From the NCBI RefSeq assembly GCF_000092025.1, contig NC_003063.2, forward strand, positions 62,001 through 126,000: DNA of 64,000 nt. The letters are read 5' to 3'. A program made the translations under genes and the position numbers. Under the pieces are notes generated by a model. It was not told the DNA's origin. It saw only the letters and a list, made by a program, of their open reading frames with translations, and did not search any database. Source of the DNA: Agrobacterium fabrum str. C58. GTDB taxonomy: Bacteria; Pseudomonadota; Alphaproteobacteria; Rhizobiales; Rhizobiaceae. Below are positions 25,692 to 34,195 of this stretch, piece after piece; the stretch's first letter is position 1, and each line of letters opens with the position of its first letter.

Positions 25692-27185
25692 TTAGCGCCT
25701 CTGAAATTCGGGGGAAAGGAAAGCGATGGTCAGCCCTTGCGGCTTGGTTTCCGCGCGCTGAACGGCCTGGGCGGTCTCACGCGTGAGAAGCGGGCCGAAC
25801 CGATCGGCAACAAAGTCACGGGGGTCGATACCGCCGGCAACCTGATGGGCAAAAAGGCTCGCGGCATCGATCCGCGTTGCCAGCCCCTCGGAGGAACCCC
25901 AACTATCGCTCACATCGGAAAAACCGTTCGGTCCGGAGGGGTCCCAGAAAGGCTGCCCGAGCGCCTTCAGCACCGAAACGATCTGTTCAGGTTTCGGCTT
26001 GACATCGCCGCTGCGCAGCACGGCGGTGACGAAATCGAGCGGTGGCCGCAACTTCTTGAGAGTGGGATCCCAGGCTTCTTCCGCATCCAGCATGGCAAGA
26101 TAGGTGGCGGCGAGATCGCCGTGGGATTTGGTGTAGGCAGCGGCGATCTTGGTCACCAGCGCCACAGGCGGCTGGTCGCTGACGAAGTGCCTTGCCAGTT
26201 TGAAGGCAAGGTGGCGGGCGGTGGATGGGTGATGGGCGAGATCGCGCAGCGCCCGCCGCCCCTGCTCCATCCCGGCATCGGCATAGGTGATGCCCATCAC
26301 CGCGTGATCACCCGGCTCGTGGCTGTTGGCATTGAAGCTGAAGCGCCCGACCGGCCCCGGCCTGTTCTCGTCACGATAAACGGTCCAGCCGGTGATGATG
26401 CGCGCAAGCTCCGTCACGTCAGCCTGATTGTAACCGCCATCCACGCCCAGCGTGTGAAGTTCCATGATCTCGCGGGCCAGATTTTCGTTCAGGCCGCGCT
26501 TGCCGTTTTTGTTGGCCGGTGAGTTGGGACCGATCGATTGCTGGTTGTCGAGAAAGAACAACATGGCAGGATGGGTTTCCACGGCAAGCAGCATGTCCTC
26601 GAAATTGCCGAATATATGCGGGCGGATCGCTTCGCGCTCGAAGGCGCCGGCGAGGATGTGCACATCGCCACCCTTACCGATGGCGACGGAGAAGTGGTTT
26701 GCCCAGAACATCGCAAGACGTTCGCCAAACCCGATCAGAGGCTGGCGGACGGTGCCATTAAACCGCGCATCGACCTCCGCCAGCAATATCTGTTGGGGAA
26801 GATAGGGTCTCTTATTGGCCACGTCGGCCGGTTTGTCTTTTGACATGGGTGGCGGCATGGTCGGCGCGGCCGCCATTCCAGCCTTATCCATCCTGTTGTC
26901 CGTCTCAGTCATCGCCTTCTCAACAGAGACGGCGGTCACCGCCGGTTTTTCACGTTCGGCTTTCACCTGCCTGTTGAAGGCAATGAGCGAGACCATAAGA
27001 TCGGCGCTGGAGTGCAATAGCGGGCCAACCGGAATCGGCACCGCATGTTCGGTTACTTCTGACCGCAAGAGATCGCGTGGATCATCCGCAATTGCCTGCA
27101 GGTCTCCCTGCCGGGCACCAAGACCGAAGCGCCAGAGGCACAGCGCGGCATCCACTTGACTGGAATTAGGCGTCGTATTTGACAT
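25692..27185 (-). CDS. DUF1800 protein
   Basis: A 497-residue protein of the DUF1800 family. It shows the conserved blocks ALCLWRFGLGARQGDL, RLAMFWANHFSV, GKRGLNENLAREIMELHTLGVDGGYNQ and HPSTARHLAFKLARHFVSD. No signal peptide is evident, whereas its partner DUF1501 is Tat-exported, so the pair may be exported together or meet at the membrane. A proline- and methionine-rich insert (AGMAAAPTMPPPMSKD) lies near residue 105. Its start lies 76 bases after the stop of the periplasmic-sensor-like gene. Confidence 0.9.
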   Translation of the reverse strand: MSNTTPNSSQVDAALCLWRFGLGARQGDLQAIADDPRDLLRSEVTEHAVPIPVGPLLHSSADLMVSLIAFNRQVKAEREKPAVTAVSVEKAMTETDNRMDKAGMAAAPTMPPPMSKDKPADVANKRPYLPQQILLAEVDARFNGTVRQPLIGFGERLAMFWANHFSVAIGKGGDVHILAGAFEREAIRPHIFGNFEDMLLAVETHPAMLFFLDNQQSIGPNSPANKNGKRGLNENLAREIMELHTLGVDGGYNQADVTELARIITGWTVYRDENRPGPVGRFSFNANSHEPGDHAVMGITYADAGMEQGRRALRDLAHHPSTARHLAFKLARHFVSDQPPVALVTKIAAAYTKSHGDLAATYLAMLDAEEAWDPTLKKLRPPLDFVTAVLRSGDVKPKPEQIVSVLKALGQPFWDPSGPNGFSDVSDSWGSSEGLATRIDAASLFAHQVAGGIDPRDFVADRFGPLLTRETAQAVQRAETKPQGLTIAFLSPEFQRR

Positions 27186-27261
27186 GGCCGATACGAACTC
27201 CGTTTCGTTATCGGCCCTTTAACGGCGTGGATATCGCAAATCCGTCGCCGCCGAATTGTGA

Positions 27262-27711
27262 TCATTTCGTGGCAGGCTTCGGCGCCTCGCGGGAGAGCAG
27301 GCCTTCCGCGAGACGCCGTCTTGCATCCAGCGAAAGCGTGCGGGCAAATTCTACCGCCTGAAGCTCGACGGCGGCGCGGACCGCATATTCCGCCTTGCGG
27401 GCGCGTTCCAGCGCGTCGGACAGCGCTTTTGTGTCCAGCGTGTCGGCGCCCATCAGTGAAGCAGCCTCGATGCGGGCCTGCCGCGCCTCGGCCGAGGTCT
27501 CGCGCAGGGGTTTGCGTGCATCGCTGAGCATCTGGCGAAAGGCCTCCCGCTCCGCCTTGGGCAGCTGCTCTCCGGCAAGCGGCATCCGTGATGCCGAGGC
27601 TGTGGTATCGTTGCGCAAATAAACGAAACCGGCGCCGGCAAGGGCGCAGACGAGGAATGTATTGACGACGAGCAGCACAACGACAATCCAGCGGAAATTC
27701 TGATCGGTCAT
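27262..27711 (-). CDS. Periplasmic Spy/CnrX-like sensor protein with membrane anchor
   Basis: A 149-residue protein. One N-terminal helix (IVVVLLVVNTFLVCALAGAGFVYL) anchors an all-helical, charged periplasmic domain: PKAEREAFRQMLSDARKPL, then ARQARIEAASLM and the late LSLDARRRLAEGLLS. This is the heavy-metal-resistance (Metal_resist/CpxP/CnrX) type of domain. Its start overlaps the stop of the anti-sigma-like gene by four bases. With the sigma and anti-sigma genes it forms a set comparable to CnrYXH. Metal ligands cannot be recognised by eye; the mature part has few His, Cys or Met residues. Confidence 0.75.
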   Translation of the reverse strand: MTDQNFRWIVVVLLVVNTFLVCALAGAGFVYLRNDTTASASRMPLAGEQLPKAEREAFRQMLSDARKPLRETSAEARQARIEAASLMGADTLDTKALSDALERARKAEYAVRAAVELQAVEFARTLSLDARRRLAEGLLSREAPKPATK

Positions 27712-28148
27712 TTCGCGTCCTCAGCCAACTCGTTTTCACTTTGCAAATTTCCGAATGCCGTCAGATTGTCGCCAAACGAGAAAGACGGCGGCGGGGTGAG
27801 ATTGATGACGGCGACAGCACCGGTCAGGGCACCCGCAAGGCTGATGCCGACCATGCCGGCGCCGAGCCCGAAACGGACGAACCGCCGGTGGCGCGAAAGC
27901 CGGGATGTGCCTTCTGCAAGAATGCGTCCCTGAAGTGCGGCGGAGGGCGCAGCCTTGGGCCGGAAAGCGGCCAAGGCGCGGTCCAGCTGCGCCGCGTCGC
28001 TGAGCAGACGCTGACCATCGGCTGTTTCGGAATAAAGCTCGGCTTTCGCGCGACGATCCTCGGGCCAGCGTCTTGGATCGGCGCCATATGCCGAAACGAG
28101 GGCGGAAAATGCCTGCCCGTCCATGCCGTCTTCCCTCGACCCGCTCAT
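27708..28148 (-). CDS. Putative membrane anti-sigma factor
   Basis: A 146-residue protein. The cytoplasmic N-terminus contains SAYGADPRRWPEDRRAKAE, a motif common in short alphaproteobacterial proteins encoded next to ECF sigma factors. One helix (about 92-113, FGLGAGMVGISLAGALTGAVAV) crosses the membrane and a short tail follows. It overlaps the sigma gene and the sensor gene by four bases each (ATGA), which implies tight co-translation. The anti-sigma role is inferred from position and topology; no zinc-binding HxxxCxxC motif is present. Confidence 0.7.
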   Translation of the reverse strand: MSGSREDGMDGQAFSALVSAYGADPRRWPEDRRAKAELYSETADGQRLLSDAAQLDRALAAFRPKAAPSAALQGRILAEGTSRLSRHRRFVRFGLGAGMVGISLAGALTGAVAVINLTPPPSFSFGDNLTAFGNLQSENELAEDAK

Positions 28149-28687
28149 GTCTCATCCTCGTTCAAGATTTTCTGCAACGCTCTGCGCCCGCGCGACAGAA
28201 GACTTTCCAGTGCGTCGACGCTGACATGCATGATGTCGGCGGCCTCCCGGTTCGACATTTCCTGATAATAGACCAGAATGATCGCCTCCCGTTGCCGCTC
28301 GGGAATAAGGGAGAGCGCCCGCCCGACAGCCTCGCCCTCGTCGATATCAGCGCCGCCGTTTTCCGACGACGTGCGCGCATCGGCAAGGTCGGACGGCTGG
28401 GCGACGGATATTTCACGTCGCTTCCGCAGCCGGTCATAACACAGGTTCAGCGCTACACGGTGTATCCACGTATCAAACCGCGCAGCGCCCTGCCTCCATG
28501 TTCCCGCGTGTTTCCATATCCGCAGAAAGGTCTCCTGCGCGACATCCTCCGCCTCGACCGGATCTCCCAGCATGCGGGTTGCCAGCGCCATGATCCTCGG
28601 CAATTTTGCCTCAACCAGTGTCCGCATCGCCCTGATATCTCCTGCCGCGACATCTGCCACGAGCTTTGCATCGGGGTCGCTCACCAT
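28145..28687 (-). CDS. ECF-type RNA polymerase sigma factor
   Basis: A 180-residue sigma-70 family protein. Region 2 (LVEAKLPRIMALATRMLGDPVEAEDVAQETFLRIWKHA) and region 4 (LIPERQREAIILVYYQEMSNREAADIMHVSVDALESLLSRGRRAL) are complete. I use the ATG at 28687 (MVSDPD); a TTG at 28729 would add 14 residues. It leads an operon with the anti-sigma-like, periplasmic-sensor-like, DUF1800 and DUF1501 genes, so it probably activates its own operon when the periplasmic sensor releases it. Confidence 0.92.
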   Translation of the reverse strand: MVSDPDAKLVADVAAGDIRAMRTLVEAKLPRIMALATRMLGDPVEAEDVAQETFLRIWKHAGTWRQGAARFDTWIHRVALNLCYDRLRKRREISVAQPSDLADARTSSENGGADIDEGEAVGRALSLIPERQREAIILVYYQEMSNREAADIMHVSVDALESLLSRGRRALQKILNEDET

Positions 28688-28838
28688 GCTCCGGTCGAAT
28701 CTCCGTTGCGGTCCTGCAAAGCTGGACAAGGAATGTCGATAAATGACGTTTTACACGCAATTTTCGACTTTAACGGGGAAAGGCGCGAAAATCCGTCGCG
28801 GCGTTTCGAAATTTTTTTCAGCAACGATGAAGGCGGAT

Positions 28839-29582
28839 TCACGCCGTCATGCGGTCCGGCCGAAATGCCTCCAGCAGGCCGTGATAGGGCTTGGCGACCG
28901 GCTTGGCATAAGCACCGCTTTTGGCGGTGGAAAGCCCCATGGAAACAAGGGATTCGGCCTGTTTAACGGCGGCTGCGACACCATCAACGACCGGCACGCC
29001 GAATTCGGCGCGCAGCTCGGCGGTCAGGTCTGCCATGCCGGCGCAGCCGAGAACGATTGCCTCCGCCCGGTCTTCCTTCAGAGCCAGCGCAATCTCCTGC
29101 CGCAGCCTTTCGCGGGCGTTCGAAGCGGGATCTTCGAGCGACAGGACGGGAATATCGGCGGCGCGCACATTGCAGCGGGCGGACATGCCATAACGATGAA
29201 CCAGGTGTTCGAGCGGCAACCGGGAACGCTCCATCGTCGTCACGATGGTGAATTTCTGCGCGATGAAGGCAGTGGCGGAGACCGCCGCCTCGCAGAGGCC
29301 GATGACCGGTATATCGCAAAATGCGCGCGCCGCATCGAGCCCGGTATCGTCGAAACAGGCGATGACGGCCGCGTCAACGCCAAGCGCCGGAGCCTTGGCA
29401 AGTTCAAGCAGCAGGCCGGGCACGGCAAAAACCTCGTCATAATAACCTTCGATGGAGACAGGCCCCATGGAGGATGTCACGCCAAGAATTTCGGTATCCC
29501 GGCCGACCACCCGCATGGCGGCGTCAGCGATCGTTGCGGTCATGGATCGGGTGGTATTGGGATTGACGACGAGGATGCGCAT
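28839..29582 (-). CDS. Hydantoin/allantoin racemase-like protein (Asp/Glu/hydantoin racemase family)
   Basis: A 247-residue enzyme opening MRILVVNPNTTRSMT, the signature of the HyuE/HpxA branch. The two catalytic cysteines are in AAVIACFDDTGLDA and AIVLGCAGMADL. Members racemise 5-substituted hydantoins or allantoin without cofactors. It follows two ABC permease genes by 11 bases and is the last gene of that operon, so the importer may carry a hydantoin- or ureide-like compound. No hydantoinase gene lies beside it. Confidence 0.88.
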   Translation of the reverse strand: MRILVVNPNTTRSMTATIADAAMRVVGRDTEILGVTSSMGPVSIEGYYDEVFAVPGLLLELAKAPALGVDAAVIACFDDTGLDAARAFCDIPVIGLCEAAVSATAFIAQKFTIVTTMERSRLPLEHLVHRYGMSARCNVRAADIPVLSLEDPASNARERLRQEIALALKEDRAEAIVLGCAGMADLTAELRAEFGVPVVDGVAAAVKQAESLVSMGLSTAKSGAYAKPVAKPYHGLLEAFRPDRMTA

Positions 29583-29593
29583 TGGACGTTTCT

Positions 29594-30412
29594 TTATCCG
29601 CGTGAATGGCGGCGGTTGAGGGTGACGATCAGGCCGAGCGTGGCCGCAATCACCAGAAGGGAAAACAGCGTCGTGACGGCACCCAGCGCATAAAGCACCG
29701 GCGTCGTGACATTGGTGGTCATGCCGTAGATTTCCAGCGGCAGCGTGTTGTAGGTGCCTGATGTCATCAGCGTGCGGGCGAACTCGTCATAAGAAAGCGT
29801 GAAACCGAAGAGGCCGACACCGATCAGGCTCGGTGCAATCATCGGCAGCACCACATGGGCGAAGGTCTGCCAGGAGGACGCGCCGAGATCGCGGGCCGCC
29901 TCCTCATAGGAAGGCGAAAAGCGATTGAAGACGGCGAGCATGATGAGCACGCCGAAAGGAAGCGTCCAGGTGAGATGCGCGCCGAAAGCTGATGTATACC
30001 ATGAAGGTTCCAGCCCAAGCTGCTGGAAAAGAACACCAATGCCAAGCGAGATGATGATCGATGGCACCACCAGGCTCGCGACCGAGAGGTAAAAAAGCGG
30101 CGTCGCGCCGATGAATTTGCGCCTGAAGGCAAGGCCTGCCAGCAGCGAGACGAAGACGGTGACGGTCATGACCATCAGCCCGAGACCGAAAGACCGGCGG
30201 AACGAGCCGCCGAAATCGCCGACCGCCTGCTGTTCGAAGAGATTGCCGAACCAGTGCAGCGAAACGCCGTTCAGCGGAAAGGTCAGCCCGCCATTCGGCC
30301 CCTGAAAGGCAAGGATGAGGATGGCCGATAGCGGGCCGTAGAGAAACAGCACGAAGAGGACGAAGAAGAAGGCGAGAATGTAGAATTCGCGGCCGCGTTT
30401 TTCCTGATGCAT
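29594..30412 (-). CDS. ABC importer permease, PotC type
   Basis: A 272-residue inner-membrane permease with six helices. The cytoplasmic EAA loop is EEAARDLGASSWQTFAHVVLPMIAPSLI. Its length and the F-L-Y-G-P-L-S opening segment match the spermidine/putrescine (PotC) group of the importer family. It is preceded by the PotB-type permease (three-base gap) and followed by the hydantoin-racemase-like gene. Confidence 0.9.
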   Translation of the reverse strand: MHQEKRGREFYILAFFFVLFVLFLYGPLSAILILAFQGPNGGLTFPLNGVSLHWFGNLFEQQAVGDFGGSFRRSFGLGLMVMTVTVFVSLLAGLAFRRKFIGATPLFYLSVASLVVPSIIISLGIGVLFQQLGLEPSWYTSAFGAHLTWTLPFGVLIMLAVFNRFSPSYEEAARDLGASSWQTFAHVVLPMIAPSLIGVGLFGFTLSYDEFARTLMTSGTYNTLPLEIYGMTTNVTTPVLYALGAVTTLFSLLVIAATLGLIVTLNRRHSRG

Positions 30413-30415
30413 GGA

Positions 30416-31327
30416 TCAAAGCTCCTTGCGGATATCGACGATGCGCAGGATGCCCGCGACCATCAGCAGAACGAGGATGAGCAGGATGACGGCGTTCGCG
30501 GCTGCCGCCGGATATTGCAGTAGCGACATCTGGTTCTTCATCATCAGCGCCACCGACGCGCTCTGGCCACCGGACATGACCTGAACGGTGGAGAAATCCG
30601 CCATGACCAGCGTCACGACGAAGATGCTGCCGATAGCCATGCCGGGTTTGGCAAGCGGAATAATGACATTGCTGAGTGTCTGCCATCCCGTCGCGCCGGC
30701 GTCACGCGCCGCCTCGATCAGCGATTTGTCGATGCGCATCAGCGTGTTGAAGATCGGCGTGACCATGAACAGCGTATAAAGATGCACCATGGCCAGCACC
30801 ACGGCGAAATCGGAATAAAGCAGCCACTCGACCGGCTCGGGAAGGATGCCGGTGCCGACCAGCGCGCTGTTGACGAGACCGTTTCGTCCGAGAACGGGAA
30901 TCCAGGAAATCATGCGGATGATGTTCGATGTCAGGAACGGCACGGTGCAGACGAGGAACAGCACCATCTGCATGGTGGTGGTGCGAATGTGGAAGGCGAG
31001 GAAATAGGCAACCCAGAAACCGCAGAACAGCGTGATCGCCCAGACGATGGCCGCGTATTTCAGCGTGTTGAGATAGGTCTGCCAGATCACCCAGGAACCG
31101 AGCGTCTCCAGGTAGTTGAAGGTGACGAAATCGGGATACATCTGGGCGAAGTCGTAGTCCCAAAAGCTGACAACGGCGATCATGAGGATCGGCAGGGCCA
31201 GGAAAAAGCCGAGGATCAGGAAAAGCGGCGTGGCCTGAATATAGGACACAAGCTTCTGCGGCAGGGCGAAGCTGCGGGACAGCTTCTCCTTTTTTTCACT
31301 GACGCCGATGAGCCTAACCGTCACCAT
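30416..31327 (-). CDS. ABC importer permease, PotB type
   Basis: A 303-residue permease with six predicted helices and the EAA loop IEAARDAGATGWQTLSNVIIPLAKPG. I start it at ATG 31327 (MVTVRLIGV), which has GAAAGG about nine bases upstream. The longer frame to 31417 reaches into a palindromic repeat and lacks a start signal. It pairs with the PotC-type gene downstream. A repeat-bearing gap separates it from the binding-protein gene. Confidence 0.9.
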   Translation of the reverse strand: MVTVRLIGVSEKKEKLSRSFALPQKLVSYIQATPLFLILGFFLALPILMIAVVSFWDYDFAQMYPDFVTFNYLETLGSWVIWQTYLNTLKYAAIVWAITLFCGFWVAYFLAFHIRTTTMQMVLFLVCTVPFLTSNIIRMISWIPVLGRNGLVNSALVGTGILPEPVEWLLYSDFAVVLAMVHLYTLFMVTPIFNTLMRIDKSLIEAARDAGATGWQTLSNVIIPLAKPGMAIGSIFVVTLVMADFSTVQVMSGGQSASVALMMKNQMSLLQYPAAAANAVILLILVLLMVAGILRIVDIRKEL

Positions 31328-31412
31328 GGGGGAGCCTTTCGTTGGATTTGCAGAAGTACCGGCGGCTTTCGCACCGGGTAGTGTGTCAGGCAAAGCTCTC
31401 TTCAAACGCGAC

Positions 31413-31494
31413 GTCATCCTCGGGCTTGTCCCGAGGATCCAACCACGTTTGATGTGGTGGTTCGTTAGATCCTCGGGTCAAGCCCGAGGATGAC
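31413..31494. repeat. RIME-like palindromic repeat, copy 1
   Basis: An 82-base element whose arms (GTCATCCTCGGGCTTGTCCC ... and its complement ending GAGGATGAC) pair almost completely around a central CCACGTTTGATGTGG. This matches the rhizobial intergenic mosaic element type. It lies within the ABC operon between binding-protein and permease genes, where a stable mRNA hairpin could protect the upstream message. Confidence 0.8.
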
Positions 31495-31564
31495 GGAGAG
31501 TTTAGAGGCTCTGTTACTATCGAGATCGGCGGCCAACGCTACCGATCTCGTCTGTCTCGGAGTA

Positions 31565-32854
31565 CTAAGCAGCGATGAACTCGTTCCAGCGGCGGACCAT
31601 GTAGCGGTCTTCGTCCATGACGGAGTTCCAGCAGGCGACCTTGCCCATGCGCTCCTGGAAGGAGCCGCCGTCGCGCACCGCACCGGCCTTTTCCATGACC
31701 TTGCCATCGGGCGCGATGATATCGCCCTGCGCGGGCTTGCCTTCGACCCAGTAACCCCACTCATCGGCGGACATGTGTTCTTTCGCCGTATCCATGGCGG
31801 CGGAATAATAACCCTGACGGTTGAGATAGGCGCCAACCCAGCCGGAGGTGTACCAGTTGATATATTCATAGGCCGCGTCGAGCTTCGCACCGGAGAGGTG
31901 CTTGGCAAGGCCAAGACCACCGCCCCAGGAGCGATAGCCTTCCTTCAGCGGCTGGTATTTGCAGGCGATGCCCTTGGAACGGACGGCTGCAACAGCGGGC
32001 GACCACATGGACTGGATGATGACTTCACCCGAGGCCATGAGGTTGACGCTTTCATCGAAGCTCTTCCAGAAGGCACGGAACTGGCCGTCCTTCTTGGCCT
32101 TGATGAGGAAATCGATGGTCTTGTCGATCTCCTCCTTCGTCATGTTGCCCTTGTCGGCATATTTGATGTTGCCCATGGCTTCCATGATCATCGCGGCATC
32201 CATGATGCCGATGGAAGGAATGTTGAGGATCGAGGTTTTGCCCTTGAACTTCGGGTCCATGATATCGGCCCAGCTGGTGATATCGCGGCCGACGAGATCA
32301 GGACGGATGCCGAGCGTATCGGCATTGTAGATGGTCGGAACCATGGTGAAATATTCGGTCTCGCTCTTCGCAAATTTCTTGTCGCCGGGCTTTTCGACGA
32401 AACCGACCGTGTGCGGAGCGGTGCCCTGCGCCACGACGCTATCAGGCGTCAGCTTGCCGTTTTTGAACAGCGGCACGATCTTGTCGTAATATTTGAGCTT
32501 CTTGATTTCCATCGGCTGGATGACGCCGGCGGGATAGACCTTTTTCAGGATCCAGTATTCGATATCGGCGATGTCGTAGGAATTTGGCTGGGTGACGGCG
32601 CGCTGGGCGGCCGCATCCGAATCCGTCGCCGTCATTTCGAGCGTGATGCCGAGATCGGCCTTGCACTTCTCGGCGATGGCATTGAGGTTCGAGACGCCGG
32701 TGCCGAACTGGCGGATGGTGATCGGGTTCTGCGCCCAGATGGTCGGGAAGCCGGTGATGAGGCCGGAGCCGATCGCCGCACCTGTGGCGGCCGCGCCTGC
32801 CTTCAGAAGGCCGCGGCGGGACAGTCCCTTATTGCTGTTGGTGATATCGGTCAT
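31565..32854 (-). CDS. ABC importer binding protein with Tat signal (PotD-like class)
   Basis: A 429-residue exported solute-binding protein. The twin-arginine motif LSRRGLLKAG is followed by a hydrophobic stretch and TIWAQ, so export is probably folded, by Tat. The mature part starts ITIRQFGTGVSNLN and belongs to the extracellular binding-protein family used with PotABC-type importers. It is 30 bases downstream of the ATPase gene. Ligand unknown; the hydantoin racemase at the operon end suggests a cyclic ureide or amino-acid-like ligand. Confidence 0.88.
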   Translation of the reverse strand: MTDITNSNKGLSRRGLLKAGAAATGAAIGSGLITGFPTIWAQNPITIRQFGTGVSNLNAIAEKCKADLGITLEMTATDSDAAAQRAVTQPNSYDIADIEYWILKKVYPAGVIQPMEIKKLKYYDKIVPLFKNGKLTPDSVVAQGTAPHTVGFVEKPGDKKFAKSETEYFTMVPTIYNADTLGIRPDLVGRDITSWADIMDPKFKGKTSILNIPSIGIMDAAMIMEAMGNIKYADKGNMTKEEIDKTIDFLIKAKKDGQFRAFWKSFDESVNLMASGEVIIQSMWSPAVAAVRSKGIACKYQPLKEGYRSWGGGLGLAKHLSGAKLDAAYEYINWYTSGWVGAYLNRQGYYSAAMDTAKEHMSADEWGYWVEGKPAQGDIIAPDGKVMEKAGAVRDGGSFQERMGKVACWNSVMDEDRYMVRRWNEFIAA

Positions 32855-32884
32855 TTCAAAGTTCTCCTCTGGTTATTTTTGGGG

Positions 32885-33970
32885 TCACTTCTCTACCCGG
32901 CCGAGCACGATGGCATCGGCCGCATTCCATGAAAGCGGTATGGCGTCGCCGGTCCTGACCGGATTTTCGAAAAAGGCGGCATCGCTGAGGATGACGTTGA
33001 AATCCTCGATACCCGCGCCCGTCACCGCGATCTTCACGCTCGCACCGCGATATTCGACGTTCGAGACGATGCCGGTGAAACCGAGGCCCGGCTGCTCGGC
33101 CTCGCCGACGCGGACCCGGTCGGTACGCACGGCGATGTCGACCGCGCCGTCATCCGGGGCCATGCCACTGGCGACAAATGTGCCACCGCCCGCCACTTCG
33201 AGCGTCACGAGATCGCCCGATTTTTCGCGGTAGCGGCCGGAGATGACGTTATGATCCCCCATGAAACGGGCAACGAAAGCGGTGGCCGGGCGCTCGAACA
33301 CCTCACGCGGTGTGGCTGCCTGTTCGATGCGGCCGTCATTCATGACGACGACGATATCAGCAAGCGCCATCGCCTCTTCCTGGCTGTGGGTGACGTGCAC
33401 GAAGGTGATGCCGAGCAAGGTCTGCAGCTTCTTTAGCTCGGCGCGCATGCGGATCTTGAGAAATGGATCGAGTGCCGACAGCGGCTCATCCAGCAACAGC
33501 GCCTCCGGATCGGTAATCAGCGCCCGGGCCAGTGCCACACGTTGCTGCTGGCCGCCGGAAAGCTGGGCCGGACGGCGGTTGGCATAGGGCTCGAGCTGCA
33601 TCAGCTGCAACATCTCGAGCGCCTTGGCCCGCCGGGTCTCCTTATCCGCACCCTTCATCTTGAGGCTGAAGGCGACATTGTCGACGAGATCGAGATGCGG
33701 AAACAGCGCATAGGACTGGAACATCATCGCCGTGCCGCGCCGCGCCGGCGGCAGATCGGTGACCACCATATTACCGAGCCTGATATCGCCGCTGGAAATG
33801 CTCTCGTGCCCGGCAATCATTCGAAGCGTCGAGGTCTTACCGCAGCCCGAAGGACCAAGCAGGCAGCAATAACTTCCAGCCGGTATCTTGAGGCTGATCG
33901 CATGCACGGCGGTGGTGGTGCCGTAAATCTTGGATACGGACGCGATGTCGATTGCGGCGGCTTTGCTCAT
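32885..33970 (-). CDS. ABC importer ATPase, PotA type
   Basis: A 361-residue ATPase: Walker [11 protein letters not shown], signature [15 protein letters not shown], Walker [12 protein letters not shown] and H-loop VTHSQEE, followed by a C-terminal TOBE/OB regulatory domain from about residue 240. I start it at ATG 33970 (MSKAAAID), which has GGAGAG close upstream, rather than the upstream ATG at 33997. It is first in an operon of ATPase, binding protein, two permeases and the racemase-like gene, all on the minus strand. Confidence 0.92.
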   Translation of the reverse strand: MSKAAAIDIASVSKIYGTTTAVHAISLKIPAGSYCCLLGPSGCGKTSTLRMIAGHESISSGDIRLGNMVVTDLPPARRGTAMMFQSYALFPHLDLVDNVAFSLKMKGADKETRRAKALEMLQLMQLEPYANRRPAQLSGGQQQRVALARALITDPEALLLDEPLSALDPFLKIRMRAELKKLQTLLGITFVHVTHSQEEAMALADIVVVMNDGRIEQAATPREVFERPATAFVARFMGDHNVISGRYREKSGDLVTLEVAGGGTFVASGMAPDDGAVDIAVRTDRVRVGEAEQPGLGFTGIVSNVEYRGASVKIAVTGAGIEDFNVILSDAAFFENPVRTGDAIPLSWNAADAIVLGRVEK

Positions 33971-34147
33971 AACACTCTCCTGCGACATCTTTGTCATGCA
34001 GGAGGCGTGCCAATCGGCTTAGCCGTTGATATAAAACGGAGTTTTTAACACAACCGCATCGCCATCCAACCGACTGCTTAAATTTGCAGCGATTGTTTTC
34101 GATTGATTGGCAAAATTGTATTCAATCTGGCGCCAGATTGTAGATAG

Positions 34148-34181
34148 TCTCCGCTGGCAAACACTTGTCGCGGCAGCGCCG
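34148..34181. repeat. Short dispersed repeat, copy B
   Basis: TCTCCGCTGGCAAAC... to ...GGCAGCGCCG matches 12237-12272. It lies 15 bases past the exonuclease stop codon, on the 3' side of that gene, just as copy A lies on the 3' side of the cupin gene. Confidence 0.5.
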
Positions 34182-34195
34182 GCAAACCGGCTTGC

